This document shows positions 8,750-16,812 of a stretch of DNA of 64,000 bases, one piece after another (the stretch's first letter is position 1; every line of letters starts with the position of its first letter). Position numbers and translations under genes: made by a program. Under the pieces are notes generated by a model that saw only the letters and a list, made by a program, of their open reading frames with translations, was not told where the DNA came from and ran no database searches. This stretch comes from PNNG01 sp964577055 (GTDB lineage Bacteria > Bacteroidota > Bacteroidia > UBA7662), in contig CAZNWC010000004.1 of assembly GCA_964577055.1 (NCBI GenBank), positions 180,629-244,628 on the forward strand. Reading direction: 5' to 3'.

Positions 8750-9313
8750 TCAAACGGTCATGATTTCTTTTTCTTTTACTACCAGTAGCTCGTCTACCTT
8801 GGCAATCATTTTATCGGTGATTTGCTGCACCTTGCCTTCTCCATCTTTTACCATGTCTTCGGGCACGCCGTCTTTCTGAAGTTTTTTGATGGCTTCGTTG
8901 GCATCGCGGCGGATGTTGCGCACCGCTACTTTGGCATTTTCACCTTCTGCCTTGGTGCGTTTCACCAATTCGCGGCGTCGCTCCTCGGTCAAAGGCGGTA
9001 CGTTGATGCGGATGAGGGTGCCATCGTTGCTGGGGTTCAATCCCAAATTGGCATTGATGATAGCACGTTCGATGGCCGACAGTGCACTTTTTTCCCAAGG
9101 GGTAATCACCAAGGTGCGGGCATCGCTGGTGTTTACGCTGGCCAATTGGTTGAGCGGGGTGGGTGCGCCGTAGTAATCAACCCTTACCCCATCGAGCATG
9201 GCGGTACTGGCTTTACCGGCACGAATTTTACCTAATTCCGACTGCAGGTGGCCAATGGCTTTCTCCATGCCTTCCTGCGCTTCTTCGATATAAAACTGAA
9301 CTTCTTCGTTCAT
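8750..9313 (-). CDS. frr: Ribosome recycling factor
   Basis: A 187-residue protein that, with EF-G, splits post-termination ribosomes. It has the family hallmarks LGKIRAGKAS (about 27-36), YYGAPTPLNQLA (about 47-58) and the C-terminal KVDELLVVKEKEIMTV helix. The length matches the usual 185. It follows pyrH with a 19-nt gap on the same strand, the conserved pyrH-frr order. Confidence 0.97.
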   Translation of the reverse strand: MNEEVQFYIEEAQEGMEKAIGHLQSELGKIRAGKASTAMLDGVRVDYYGAPTPLNQLASVNTSDARTLVITPWEKSALSAIERAIINANLGLNPSNDGTLIRINVPPLTEERRRELVKRTKAEGENAKVAVRNIRRDANEAIKKLQKDGVPEDMVKDGEGKVQQITDKMIAKVDELLVVKEKEIMTV

Positions 9314-9332
9314 GACAATGTGCGTTTGCGTA

Positions 9333-10037
9333 TTACGATACTAAGGTTCCTACTTTGTTTCCGGCTACTACCTGGCCGAGATTGCCGCCCTTGTTCATGT
9401 CGAACACAATGATGGGTAATTGGTTTTCTTGGCACAAAGCAAAGGCAGTCATGTCCATCACCTTCAAATTTTTGCTCATGGCCTCAGCAAAACTGATGGT
9501 TTCGTAGCGGGTAGCCGTTTTGTCCTTTTCGGGGTCGGCAGTGTAAATGCCGTCAACCCGGGTGCCTTTTAAAATAACGTCGGCATTGATTTCGATGGCA
9601 CGCAAAGAGGCAGCGGTATCGGTGGTGAAATAAGGATTGCCTGTACCGGCACCAAAAATAACCACGCGGCCCTTTTCTAAATGGCGAATGGCCCGACGAC
9701 GAATAAACGGCTCTGCAATTTGCTCCATTTTAATGGCGCTCTGTAAACGGGTGCTGATGCCCATTTTTTCGAGGGTTGCCTGCAAGGCCATGCTGTTGAT
9801 CATGGTGGCCAACATGCCCATATAATCGCCTTGGGCACGCTCCATGCCGCCCGATTCGGCTTGTACCCCGCGGAAGATGTTGCCACCTCCCACCACAATG
9901 GCTACCTGAATGCCTTGGTCAACCACCTGCTTGATTTCTTTGCCGTATTGGTCGAGTATGGCCTGGTCGATGCCAAACTGTTTGTCGCCCATCAGCGATT
10001 CGCCACTGAGTTTGAGCAGTATCCTCTTGTATTTCAT
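9333..10037 (-). CDS. pyrH: UMP kinase
   Basis: A 234-residue amino-acid-kinase-family enzyme that phosphorylates UMP to UDP in pyrimidine nucleotide synthesis. Motifs include ILLKLSGESLMG near the N-terminus, VVGGGNIFRG (about 48-57), FGAGTGNPYFTTDTAA and KGTRVDGIYTADP. Length and start (MKYKRILLK) are standard. It heads a pyrH-frr unit, separated from tsf upstream by a terminator. Confidence 0.97.
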   Translation of the reverse strand: MKYKRILLKLSGESLMGDKQFGIDQAILDQYGKEIKQVVDQGIQVAIVVGGGNIFRGVQAESGGMERAQGDYMGMLATMINSMALQATLEKMGISTRLQSAIKMEQIAEPFIRRRAIRHLEKGRVVIFGAGTGNPYFTTDTAASLRAIEINADVILKGTRVDGIYTADPEKDKTATRYETISFAEAMSKNLKVMDMTAFALCQENQLPIIVFDMNKGGNLGQVVAGNKVGTLVS

Positions 10038-10107
10038 GCCGGCTGCGAAGTTAAATAATTTTAGCCGTGACCGCCCCCAAAATTTATGTGCGTAGCCCAG
10101 GCCATAA

Positions 10108-10130
10108 AAAAAGCCACCCTGAGGTGGCTT
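10108..10130 (-). terminator. Terminator of tsf
   Basis: The stem AAGCCACC / GGTGGCTT (10111-10118 with 10123-10130) has loop CTGA. On the minus strand it is followed by seven T (complement of 10106-10112). It lies between the tsf stop and pyrH. Confidence 0.8.
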
Positions 10131-10150
10131 CGTTTTAAAAGATGCTGGTA

Positions 10151-10984
10151 TTAGGCACCAATCGCAACGCGACGGAAGGCCTTTACAGTCAAACCTTTGC
10201 TTACTTTGTCTAACATCTGCGCAATGTTTACGCTGTTGTCTTTTACAAAAGCTTGGTTCAACAGGGTGTTGTCTTGGTAGAACTTGTTGAGTTTGCCCAA
10301 AGCAATTTTTTCAACGATGGCCTCTGGCTTGCCTTCTTGACGGGCTTGGTCCTTGCCAATTTCAATTTCACGCTCTACAACCGAAGGATCCACGTCGTCT
10401 TTGTCAACAGCAACCGGATTCATGGCAGCAATTTGCATGGCTACGTCTTTACCGGCAGCTTCTACCTCAGCATTTACGCCTTGGTTGAGAGCTACCAATA
10501 CGCCCAGCTTGTTGTTGCTGTGTACATACGATACCACTCCTTCGCCACTGATGGTAGCAAGGCTCTGCAAAGAGATTTTTTCGCCGATTTTGCCTGTGTA
10601 CTCAATCAACTTTTCAGCGATAGTGATACCACCAATGTGCTCCTGCAAGAGGGCCTCTTTGTCGGTGATTTTTTTGCCCATGGCAATGCTTGCAATCTCT
10701 TGTGCAAGTGAGCCAAAATCTTCGTTTTTAGCAACGAAGTCGGTTTCACAAGTTACCTCTGCAATCAAACCGAAAGTTTTGTCGGCCGAAGTGAGGGCGA
10801 TGATTACACCTTCGTTGGCTTCGCGGTCGGCACGGCTGGCCGATACTTTCTGGCCTTTTTTGCGGAGGATTACCACGGCCTCTTCGAAGTCACCATTGGC
10901 CTCGGTAAGTGCCTTTTTGCAGTCCATCATACCGGCGCCTGTCAATTGGCGCAACTTGTTTACATCAGCTGCTGTAATGTTCAT
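10151..10984 (-). CDS. tsf: Translation elongation factor Ts
   Basis: A 277-residue nucleotide exchange factor for EF-Tu. The N-terminal UBA-like signature VNKLRQLTGAGMMDCKKAL is at about 8-26, followed by CETDFVAKNEDF. The length is standard. It follows rpsB on the same strand, with a hairpin in the 63-nt gap that may lower readthrough. Confidence 0.97.
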   Translation of the reverse strand: MNITAADVNKLRQLTGAGMMDCKKALTEANGDFEEAVVILRKKGQKVSASRADREANEGVIIALTSADKTFGLIAEVTCETDFVAKNEDFGSLAQEIASIAMGKKITDKEALLQEHIGGITIAEKLIEYTGKIGEKISLQSLATISGEGVVSYVHSNNKLGVLVALNQGVNAEVEAAGKDVAMQIAAMNPVAVDKDDVDPSVVEREIEIGKDQARQEGKPEAIVEKIALGKLNKFYQDNTLLNQAFVKDNSVNIAQMLDKVSKGLTVKAFRRVAIGA

Positions 10985-11010
10985 GTTATGAGTTTTTGAT
11001 TTTTGCGTTA

Positions 11011-11042
11011 AAAAAAGATGGGCTGACTTGCGTCAACCCATC
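11011..11042 (-). terminator. Terminator or attenuator between rpsB and tsf
   Basis: On the minus strand GATGGGTTGAC (11042-11032) pairs with GTCAGCCCATC (11027-11017) through one G-U pair across a GCAA loop, followed by seven T. Since tsf normally shares transcription with rpsB, this may be a partial terminator that sets the relative levels (inference). Confidence 0.7.
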
Positions 11043-11047
11043 CGATA

Positions 11048-11848
11048 TCATGCCTCGGGGGTTTCTGCCCCGGCGTCGGTTGCTTCCGCAACCACCGTCG
11101 TTTCGGCAACAACTTCTTGTGCTGGTTCAGCACTTTCAGCGGCTTCCGCCTCTTTGTCGTGCTTGCGCTCTTGCAAACCTTCTTCAACGGCCTTCATGAT
11201 TACCTTCGAGATGAGGGTGATCGACTTAGTGGCGTCGTCATTGGCTGGAATAGGGAAGTCAACCAAGGTAGGATCAGAATTGGTATCTACCATGGCAATG
11301 GTAGGGATGTTCAACTTCTGGGCCTCTTTTACGGCAATGTGCTCGTTTTTGATGTCGATGATGAACAAAGCAGCTGGCAAACGGGTAAGATCTTCGATAC
11401 CACCCAATACACGGCCAAGCTTCTCGCGCTCACGGGCAATCATCAAACGCTCTTTCTTAGAAAGGGTTTGCATGGTGCCGTTCTGCTCCATCTTGTCGAT
11501 GTTGCTCATCTTCTTGATGCTCTTGCGCACCGTAGCAAAGTTGGTAAGCATACCACCCAACCAACGCTCGGTTACGAACGGCATGTTCAAACGCTTGGCT
11601 TCGGTTTCGATGATTTCTTTTGCCTGCTTCTTGGTGGCTACGAAAAGCACCTTGCGGCCCGACTTCACGATTTGTTTGATGGCGTTGGCAGCCTCATCCA
11701 ATTTCACCTGGGTTTTGTTCAGGTCGATAATGTGGATGTCATTTTTCTCCATGAAAATGTAAGGGGCCATCTTGGGGTGCCACTTACGCTTGAGGTGACC
11801 AAAATGTACACCTGCATCCAGCAATTCCTGGTATGTAACTCTTGACAT
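11048..11848 (-). CDS. rpsB: 30S ribosomal protein S2
   Basis: A 266-residue protein with the S2 signatures ELLDAGVHFGHLKRKW (about 6-21) and LPAALFIIDIKNEHIAVKEA. The last 35 or so residues form a low-complexity Ala/Glu/Thr tail (from KHDKEAEAAESAEPAQE), longer than the E. coli protein. Such tails are common in Bacteroidota. It lies between rpsI and tsf in the standard order. Confidence 0.97.
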   Translation of the reverse strand: MSRVTYQELLDAGVHFGHLKRKWHPKMAPYIFMEKNDIHIIDLNKTQVKLDEAANAIKQIVKSGRKVLFVATKKQAKEIIETEAKRLNMPFVTERWLGGMLTNFATVRKSIKKMSNIDKMEQNGTMQTLSKKERLMIAREREKLGRVLGGIEDLTRLPAALFIIDIKNEHIAVKEAQKLNIPTIAMVDTNSDPTLVDFPIPANDDATKSITLISKVIMKAVEEGLQERKHDKEAEAAESAEPAQEVVAETTVVAEATDAGAETPEA

Positions 11849-11867
11849 GATTTGATTCCTCCTGAGA

Positions 11868-12254
11868 TTAACGTTTGCTGAATTGGAAACGACGACGGGC
11901 CTTGCGCTGACCGAACTTCTTGCGCTCCACCATGCGGGGGTCGCGGGTCAACAGCTTCTCGCCTTTGAGGGCGCTGTGGTGCTCGGGATTGATTTCGTCG
12001 AGCGCACGTGCCAAAGCCAACTGCAATGCTTCGGCCTGACCGCTAACACCACCTCCATTGAGGGTAGCTTTCACGTCGAACTGACCAATGGTGTTGGTGG
12101 CAGCGAAAGCCTTCAGAACCAATTGCTGGAGGGTCTCGAGGGGGAAATACTCGGTGTACGGACGACCGTTCACCTCAATGTTGCCTGTGCCGGCGGTAAC
12201 GTACACGCGGGCAATGGCATTTTTTCTTCTACCGATGGTATTGGTAACAGACAT
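11868..12254 (-). CDS. rpsI: 30S ribosomal protein S9
   Basis: A 128-residue protein with TIGRRKNAIARVYV at the N-terminus, NGGGVSGQAEALQLALARAL in the middle and the basic tail KKFGQRKARRRFQFSKR, which reaches the decoding site. It begins 7 nt after the rplM stop, the conserved rplM-rpsI pair. Confidence 0.98.
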   Translation of the reverse strand: MSVTNTIGRRKNAIARVYVTAGTGNIEVNGRPYTEYFPLETLQQLVLKAFAATNTIGQFDVKATLNGGGVSGQAEALQLALARALDEINPEHHSALKGEKLLTRDPRMVERKKFGQRKARRRFQFSKR

Positions 12255-12261
12255 GGTGAGA

Positions 12262-12705
12262 TCAGATGGTTAATTTTTCGGGTTGCTGGGCAGCGTGCGG
12301 ATGCTCGTTGCCAGCGTACACATACAAATTGCGGAACATTTCGCGACCCAAACGATTTTTGGGCAACATGCCTTTGATGGCTTTCTCCACCACGTAGGTA
12401 GGACGACGCTGCATCAGGTCTTTGGCCGCTACGAGACGCTTTCCACCGGGATGGCCCGAGTAGAAAAAGTACTCTTTTTCGCGCATTTTGTCACCTGTGA
12501 ACTTCACCTTGTCTGCATTGATAATGATCACATTATCGCCGCAGTCTACGTGTGGGGTGTAGGACGGCTTGTGCTTGCCACGAAGCACACCGGCAACCTT
12601 GCTAGCAAGGCGACCCACAATCTCTGCTTCGGCATCTACCAGATACCACTTTTTGTCAACCGTGTTGCGGTTGGCAGAGACAGTTTTGTAACTTAACGTA
12701 TTCAC
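12262..12705 (-). CDS. rplM: 50S ribosomal protein L13
   Basis: A 147-residue protein with WYLVDAEAEIVGRLASKVA (about 21-39), the YTPHVDCGDNVIIINADK segment and KGMLPKNRLGREMFRNLYVY. It is the first gene of the rplM-rpsI-rpsB-tsf block, and a clear promoter lies just upstream. Confidence 0.98.
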   Translation of the reverse strand: MNTLSYKTVSANRNTVDKKWYLVDAEAEIVGRLASKVAGVLRGKHKPSYTPHVDCGDNVIIINADKVKFTGDKMREKEYFFYSGHPGGKRLVAAKDLMQRRPTYVVEKAIKGMLPKNRLGREMFRNLYVYAGNEHPHAAQQPEKLTI

Positions 12706-12746
12706 TGCTTAAATTGAATTGATTAGATTGTTTCCAAAAAGGACTG

Positions 12747-12777
12747 CAAATATAGAGGAAGCATTTTGAGTTTCCAA
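12747..12777 (-). promoter_or_regulatory. Promoter of the rplM ribosomal operon
   Basis: On the minus strand TTG (complement of 12775-12777) is followed after 20 nt by TATATTTG (complement of 12747-12754). This matches the Bacteroidota pattern TTG-N17-23-TAnnTTTG. The start codon is about 40 nt downstream. Confidence 0.65.
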
Positions 12778-12815
12778 CAGGGCCTTGTGAATAAATTGGT
12801 TAGGCCCAAAAGCGC

Positions 12816-13448
12816 TCAAGAAAGCGTGTAAAACTCGGCTTTTTCGGTGGTATGCACCCTGATAACGCCTGCGGTGATGAGGTTCACCAGTATTTTGCGG
12901 GCCCGCCAAGGCGAAATATTCATGAGTTTGCAAAACTGCTTGAGGGTGATGCGCTCGTTTTCGCCCAGGTATTTGAGCAGTCCGGTTTCTTTTGAGCCCA
13001 TTTCAATGAGGCTGTTGCTGCCCTTTTGCTCACGCCTGATCACGTCGAGCACGGTTTTACTTGCCAGCAAGCTTTTATCGGCCACACGTATGTAGGCCCA
13101 CCACTGCTCATCGTCGCCAAGGCTGTAAATGGGCTTTTGCGGCACTTCGGGCACATGCGCCACCAGCACTTGTTTCATGCCTATTTCAATGCGTTCGTAC
13201 CGCAGGGTCACGGCTGGCTTGCAGAAGAACCCGGCAGCCGCATCGAGCATGTGTTGCTCTTCGTCGACATTGATGCCGCGAATCGCCTTGTTATCGCGCA
13301 CCCCCACCAAAATGCGGCCACCGCGGGTATTGGCAAACGAACCAATGGTTTTGGCAATTTTTTTGGAACTGCTGATGGTTTCCTTAAAATCTTGCCGGTC
13401 GTGTTCGCCTTCTTCTATCCATGCATACAATTGCCGGGCGTTGCTCAT
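12816..13448 (-). CDS. AlbA_2 (Schlafen-like) domain protein with C-terminal winged helix
   Basis: A 210-residue protein. The AlbA_2 domain covers about residues 10-130, with the family pattern DFKETISSSKKIAKTIGSFANTRGGRILVGV (contact points D19, K21, E22, N39, G42-G43). The C-terminal 70 residues look like a winged helix: ITLKQFCKLMNISPWRARKI. AlbA_2 proteins bind nucleic acids and many act as regulators. Its ATG overlaps the stop of the upstream alkyltransferase-like gene by 4 nt (ATGA), so the two are cotranslated. Confidence 0.82.
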   Translation of the reverse strand: MSNARQLYAWIEEGEHDRQDFKETISSSKKIAKTIGSFANTRGGRILVGVRDNKAIRGINVDEEQHMLDAAAGFFCKPAVTLRYERIEIGMKQVLVAHVPEVPQKPIYSLGDDEQWWAYIRVADKSLLASKTVLDVIRREQKGSNSLIEMGSKETGLLKYLGENERITLKQFCKLMNISPWRARKILVNLITAGVIRVHTTEKAEFYTLS

Positions 13449-13789
13449 AATGCCAGTTCATTCGCGGGGTCCCAGAAAATGCGGTCGAAATCTTGAACCT
13501 GATCGTCACGAATAACGACACCCTCAGCCTCCAAAAGTTCTTGCATGCGGTTGGGGCCACCAAAAAAATGTTTGCCGCTCAGCAAGCCCAGTCGGTTCAC
13601 CACCCGGTGGGCAGGTACAGGTTCTTCGAGTCCGTGCGAAGCATTCATGGCCCAGCCCACCAAACGGCTCGACCGCCCGGTGCCCAAATAACGCGCAATG
13701 GCGCCATAACTCGTCACTCTGCCAGCAGGAATAAGGCGTACAACGTCATACACCATGCTATAAAAATCGCTCCCTTGTACAGTTGACAT
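13445..13789 (-). CDS. Alkyltransferase-like (ATL) DNA-binding protein, MGMT fold without the catalytic Cys
   Basis: A 114-residue protein with the MGMT C-terminal DNA-binding domain: IPAGRVTSYGAIARYLG (about 20-36), a flipping-helix region RLVGWAMNAS, and PAHRVVNRLG. The methyl-accepting motif PCHRV is PAHRV here, so it cannot transfer alkyl groups. ATL proteins bind O6-alkylguanine and hand it to nucleotide excision repair. It overlaps the AlbA_2 gene by 4 nt. An intact start and domain argue against decay. Confidence 0.88.
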   Translation of the reverse strand: MSTVQGSDFYSMVYDVVRLIPAGRVTSYGAIARYLGTGRSSRLVGWAMNASHGLEEPVPAHRVVNRLGLLSGKHFFGGPNRMQELLEAEGVVIRDDQVQDFDRIFWDPANELAL

Positions 13790-13874
13790 AGGCCAAATTT
13801 AGTTAGTTACGAGTCAATATGGAAAAGCCAAGGGAGACAACACCTAATAAGGAATAGATGCTAACTTTACACAC

Positions 13875-14492
13875 ATGGCAAGCATCACCCGTTTATACTT
13901 CAAAGACATCACCAACCTGAGCGACGCCCGTTTTGCGGCAGCAGCAGATGCCGATTTTATTGGCTTTTCGTTCGACCCTGCTTCATCGAATTATATAGAG
14001 CCTTCGCACATGATGGAAATGCGTGGCTGGCTGAGCGGTCCGCAGATCGTTGGTAATTTTAACCTCATTGCGCCCGATGAATTGAACCGCGAAATAGCTG
14101 AATACAGCCTCGAAGCGGTAGAGGTGCCGTTTGAGATATATGCCGGGTATGCCCGTTCGGTGCATGCGCCTACCTTCATGCGGCTGAAATTGTCGGCACT
14201 CGACCAAGCAGGCATCCGCCACTTCGACGGCGACTACCTGTTGCTGCACGCCGATGCGCTTTTCCCCAATTGGACGCTCACCAAAGCTAACCGCCAGCTA
14301 TTTCAATTGCTGCAAGATGCCTGTGCCCAAACCCGCTGCATCATCGATATTCCGGCCGAAACAACGCAGCTGCGCGAAATGGTAGCAGCGCTTGACCCTT
14401 ATGCCATTTGTTTGTATGGCGGACAAGAACAACGCCCCGGCATCCGCGAGTTTGCCGATATGCAAGAGAAGCTGGAAGCGCTGGAGGATTGA
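13875..14492 (+). CDS. TrpF-like (phosphoribosylanthranilate isomerase-like) barrel protein, probably non-catalytic
   Basis: A 205-residue protein that follows the TrpF pattern: FKDITNLSDARFAAAADADF then IGFSFDPASSNYI corresponds to KICGITNLEDA and LGFIFYPKSPRYI in true TrpF. IVGNF matches the second strand, and LYGGQEQRPGIREF resembles the phosphate-binding C-terminus. The catalytic Cys of KICGIT is replaced (F-K-D-I-T), and I see no counterpart of the catalytic Asp. No other trp gene is nearby. It is either a repurposed barrel or an enzyme with another substrate. Confidence 0.65.
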   Translation: MASITRLYFKDITNLSDARFAAAADADFIGFSFDPASSNYIEPSHMMEMRGWLSGPQIVGNFNLIAPDELNREIAEYSLEAVEVPFEIYAGYARSVHAPTFMRLKLSALDQAGIRHFDGDYLLLHADALFPNWTLTKANRQLFQLLQDACAQTRCIIDIPAETTQLREMVAALDPYAICLYGGQEQRPGIREFADMQEKLEALED

Positions 14493-14850
14493 AGTTAGAA
14501 GCTGGAAATCGGGCCTTAAGCATAAAAAAGCCACATTTACTATAGCTTTTACGGTTTATTCGAAAGACTAAACTCGGTTTCAAACCTAACTGCAGAGACG
14601 CGGAGGAAGCAATATCGTGGCAATGGCCTAAGTGCGATTTTTAGAGCTTTAGCGGCCTAGCATGACTTTTTCAGTTGGTGCAGGATAAAGTCCAACGCAA
14701 ACCACGCATTTCGACGGGCTCAATGACCAGCGGAGGCTTTTGGTCCGCGCTGTTTCACAGCTTGACCGGAGGCCGCAGAGACAAAGCCTTCGGCTTTACA
14801 AGCAATCATGCGGTTGAATAGATTGCTTTTATCCGCCTCAATCTGCGTGA
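14493..14850. other. 358-nt non-coding stretch with dispersed-repeat-like sequence
   Basis: No convincing gene on either strand. It holds segments that look like the dispersed intergenic repeats of some Bacteroidota genomes: GCAGAGACGCGGAGGAAG near 14592, TTTCGACGGGCTCAATGACC near 14710, and AATCTGCGTGATTAG near 14839. The first resembles the reverse complement of the GCTCTCCGTCTCCTCTGCG segment near 63780. The resemblance to genome-wide repeats is from memory and was not counted. Confidence 0.5.
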
Positions 14851-15501
14851 TTAGCCTTCAACCAACCGGGCACGCATATAATTGATCGGAATGCCCTGCG
14901 CCCGGTACCTTTCTTCATAGGTGGTTTGAATGGCGGTGGCAGTACCTTGGTCGCCATGGCTGTACAAATCGTACATCACGGTTTCCATTTCCAATTGCGG
15001 GTGTGCCTGCCAGCACTCCACCGCATAATCGAACAGCACCCGGTTGTCGGTTTTGAGGTGTAGTAACCCACCAGGAGCTAAAAATTTGTTGTAAATATTC
15101 AGGAAACGGGTGCCGGGCAAACGTTTGCGCTCGCGGCTTTCGCGGGGTTGCGGATCGGGGAAGGTGATCCAAATTTCTTGCACTTCGCCCGGGGCAAAGT
15201 AGCTATCAATTTGTTCGATGCGGGTGCGCAAAAAGGCGGCATTCGAAATGGCTTCATCGCGCACTTGGGTGGCACCGTGCCACATGCGGGCCCCTTTGAT
15301 GTCGGTGCCTATGAAGTTTTGTTCGGGGAACATTTTGGCCAAACCTACCGTATAACGCCCTGTGCCGCAACCCACTTCAAGCACAAGGGGGTGGTTGTTG
15401 CCAAAATGATGGGCCCATTGTCCCGCCATGTTTTCGGGATGCTGCAATACATGCCGCATTTCGTCCATCTCGGCGAAATGCTGGAGTTTACGGCGCGCCA
15501 A
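14851..15501 (-). CDS. trmB: tRNA (guanine-46-N7-)-methyltransferase
   Basis: A 216-residue SAM-dependent methyltransferase that makes m7G46 in tRNA. Motif I LVLEVGCGTGRYTVGLA is at about 37-53, then FIGTDIKGARMW, and the TrmB hallmark IWITFPDPQPRESRE that binds substrate and SAM. It starts 3 nt after the Rrf2 gene's stop on the same strand. No unusual residues seen. Confidence 0.95.
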   Translation of the reverse strand: MARRKLQHFAEMDEMRHVLQHPENMAGQWAHHFGNNHPLVLEVGCGTGRYTVGLAKMFPEQNFIGTDIKGARMWHGATQVRDEAISNAAFLRTRIEQIDSYFAPGEVQEIWITFPDPQPRESRERKRLPGTRFLNIYNKFLAPGGLLHLKTDNRVLFDYAVECWQAHPQLEMETVMYDLYSHGDQGTATAIQTTYEERYRAQGIPINYMRARLVEG

Positions 15502-15504
15502 AAC

Positions 15505-15954
15505 TTATTCTTCGATGAGGTTTTTGAGGGTAACGTACGACTTGCCTTCTTCCACGGTGAAAATGAGGTCGGCCAGCGTTTCTTTCATCAAGGTATTGCG
15601 GATGCTTTCGCGCAAAAACTTGAATTTGTTGTGAATGGGGCAAGGATGCGCATCATCACACTGCTTGAGGCCAATGCCGCAACGGTCGAAAATATCGAGT
15701 CCGTCGATGGCCGATACTACCTCTAACAAGGTGATGTCTTCGGGCTTGCGGTACAAACCAAAGCCACCATTGGGGCCTTTAACCGAAACCAGCAATTTAT
15801 ACTTCACCAAAATCTGGAGAATCTTGCTTAAAAAATGGGCAGGAATGTCTTGGTTGTCGGCGATTTCTTTCAAACCGACTTTGCGATCGGGTCGCGCATG
15901 CAACGCGATGTACAGGATTGCCTGGAGGCCGTATTCACAGGATTTGGAGAACAT
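15505..15954 (-). CDS. Rrf2 family transcriptional regulator with three conserved Cys (Fe-S sensor candidate)
   Basis: A 149-residue protein with an N-terminal winged helix (YGLQAILYIALHA; VGLKEIADNQDIPAHFLSKI) and a wing VKGPNGGFGLYRK. Cys92, Cys99 and Cys105 lie in RCGIGLKQCDDAHPC, the spacing region that holds the [2Fe-2S] cluster in IscR and NsrR. It may therefore sense Fe-S status, nitric oxide or redox state. A promoter with an ATATACCTATAT dyad over the -7 element lies just upstream, suggesting autoregulation. No isc or suf genes are in the window. Confidence 0.9.
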   Translation of the reverse strand: MFSKSCEYGLQAILYIALHARPDRKVGLKEIADNQDIPAHFLSKILQILVKYKLLVSVKGPNGGFGLYRKPEDITLLEVVSAIDGLDIFDRCGIGLKQCDDAHPCPIHNKFKFLRESIRNTLMKETLADLIFTVEEGKSYVTLKNLIEE

Positions 15955-15970
15955 TGGATCGAGTATTGGA

Positions 15971-16000
15971 CAAAAATATACCTATATCTTGATGTGACAA
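15971..16000 (-). promoter_or_regulatory. Promoter of the Rrf2 gene with overlapping dyad
   Basis: On the minus strand TTG (complement of 15998-16000) is followed after 19 nt by TATTTTTG (complement of 15971-15978). The dyad ATATA-CC-TATAT (15976-15987) overlaps the -7 element, a natural position for a repressor site of the encoded regulator. Confidence 0.55.
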
Positions 16001-16032
16001 TAGCTTTTTTAGAAAAAATGTGTCTTATTGCA

Positions 16033-16761
16033 TTATTCGTGTTGTGCTAAGGCCCGTTTATACAGCTGAATGGTGTTTTCAAGGCCCAGGTACAGGGCAT
16101 CGGCCACCAAAGCGTGACCAATTGATACTTCCAACAAGCCAGGTATGCGTGCTGCGAAGTAAGCCACATTGTGCAGCGATAGGTCATGACCGGCATTTAA
16201 GCCCAATCCTACTGCTTGCGCCTTTTGAGCTGCGGCAACGAAGGGTGCCAGGGCACTTACCCGGTCGGTAGGGTAGTGGTGTACATAGGCTTCGGTATAC
16301 AATTCAATGCGGTCGGTACCTGTTTGGGCTGCCCCTTCTACCATGGCTTCGTTGGGGTCAACAAAAATGGAGGTGCGTATACCCGCCTCTTTGAAACGCG
16401 CTATTATATCGGTGAGGTAGGCTCTTTCGCCCAGGGTATCCCAGCCATGGTCGCTGGTGAGTTGGTTGCCGGCATCGGGTACCAAGGTTACTTGCGCCGG
16501 CTTTACGGCAAGTACCAACTCAACAAATTTGGCTTCTTTCGGATTGCCTTCGATGTTGAACTCGGTAGTCAGGTGTTCACGCAAGGTATACACATCGGCA
16601 TAACGGATGTGGCGCTCATCGGGTCGCGGATGTACGGTAATACCATCGGCACCAAAACGCTCACAATCGAGTGCCACTTGCAATAAGTTGGGCACATTTC
16701 CACCCCGCGCATTGCGCAGAGTGGCTATTTTATTCACGTTTACACTGAGTTTAGCAGTCAT
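16033..16761 (-). CDS. pdxJ: Pyridoxine 5'-phosphate synthase
   Basis: A 242-residue TIM-barrel enzyme that condenses 1-deoxyxylulose 5-phosphate with 3-amino-2-oxopropyl phosphate to pyridoxine 5'-phosphate. Motifs: LSVNVNKIATLRNARGG at the N-terminus, GITVHPRPDERHI (about 41-53), TLVPD, and GLNAGHDLS near the C-terminus. The ATG at 16761 puts the strand directly after the start; the frame is open 7 residues further. A TATTTTTG -7 element lies at 16780-16787 (minus). Confidence 0.96.
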   Translation of the reverse strand: MTAKLSVNVNKIATLRNARGGNVPNLLQVALDCERFGADGITVHPRPDERHIRYADVYTLREHLTTEFNIEGNPKEAKFVELVLAVKPAQVTLVPDAGNQLTSDHGWDTLGERAYLTDIIARFKEAGIRTSIFVDPNEAMVEGAAQTGTDRIELYTEAYVHHYPTDRVSALAPFVAAAQKAQAVGLGLNAGHDLSLHNVAYFAARIPGLLEVSIGHALVADALYLGLENTIQLYKRALAQHE

Positions 16762-16812
16762 GTTTTGCGTTTGAGCCTGCAAAAATAACTGCCAAGTACA
16801 CAGCTTGTTTGC

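Noticed and set aside
13610..13620. Active O6-alkylguanine-DNA methyltransferase
   Set aside because: The acceptor motif reads PAHRV, so the Cys needed for transfer is absent.
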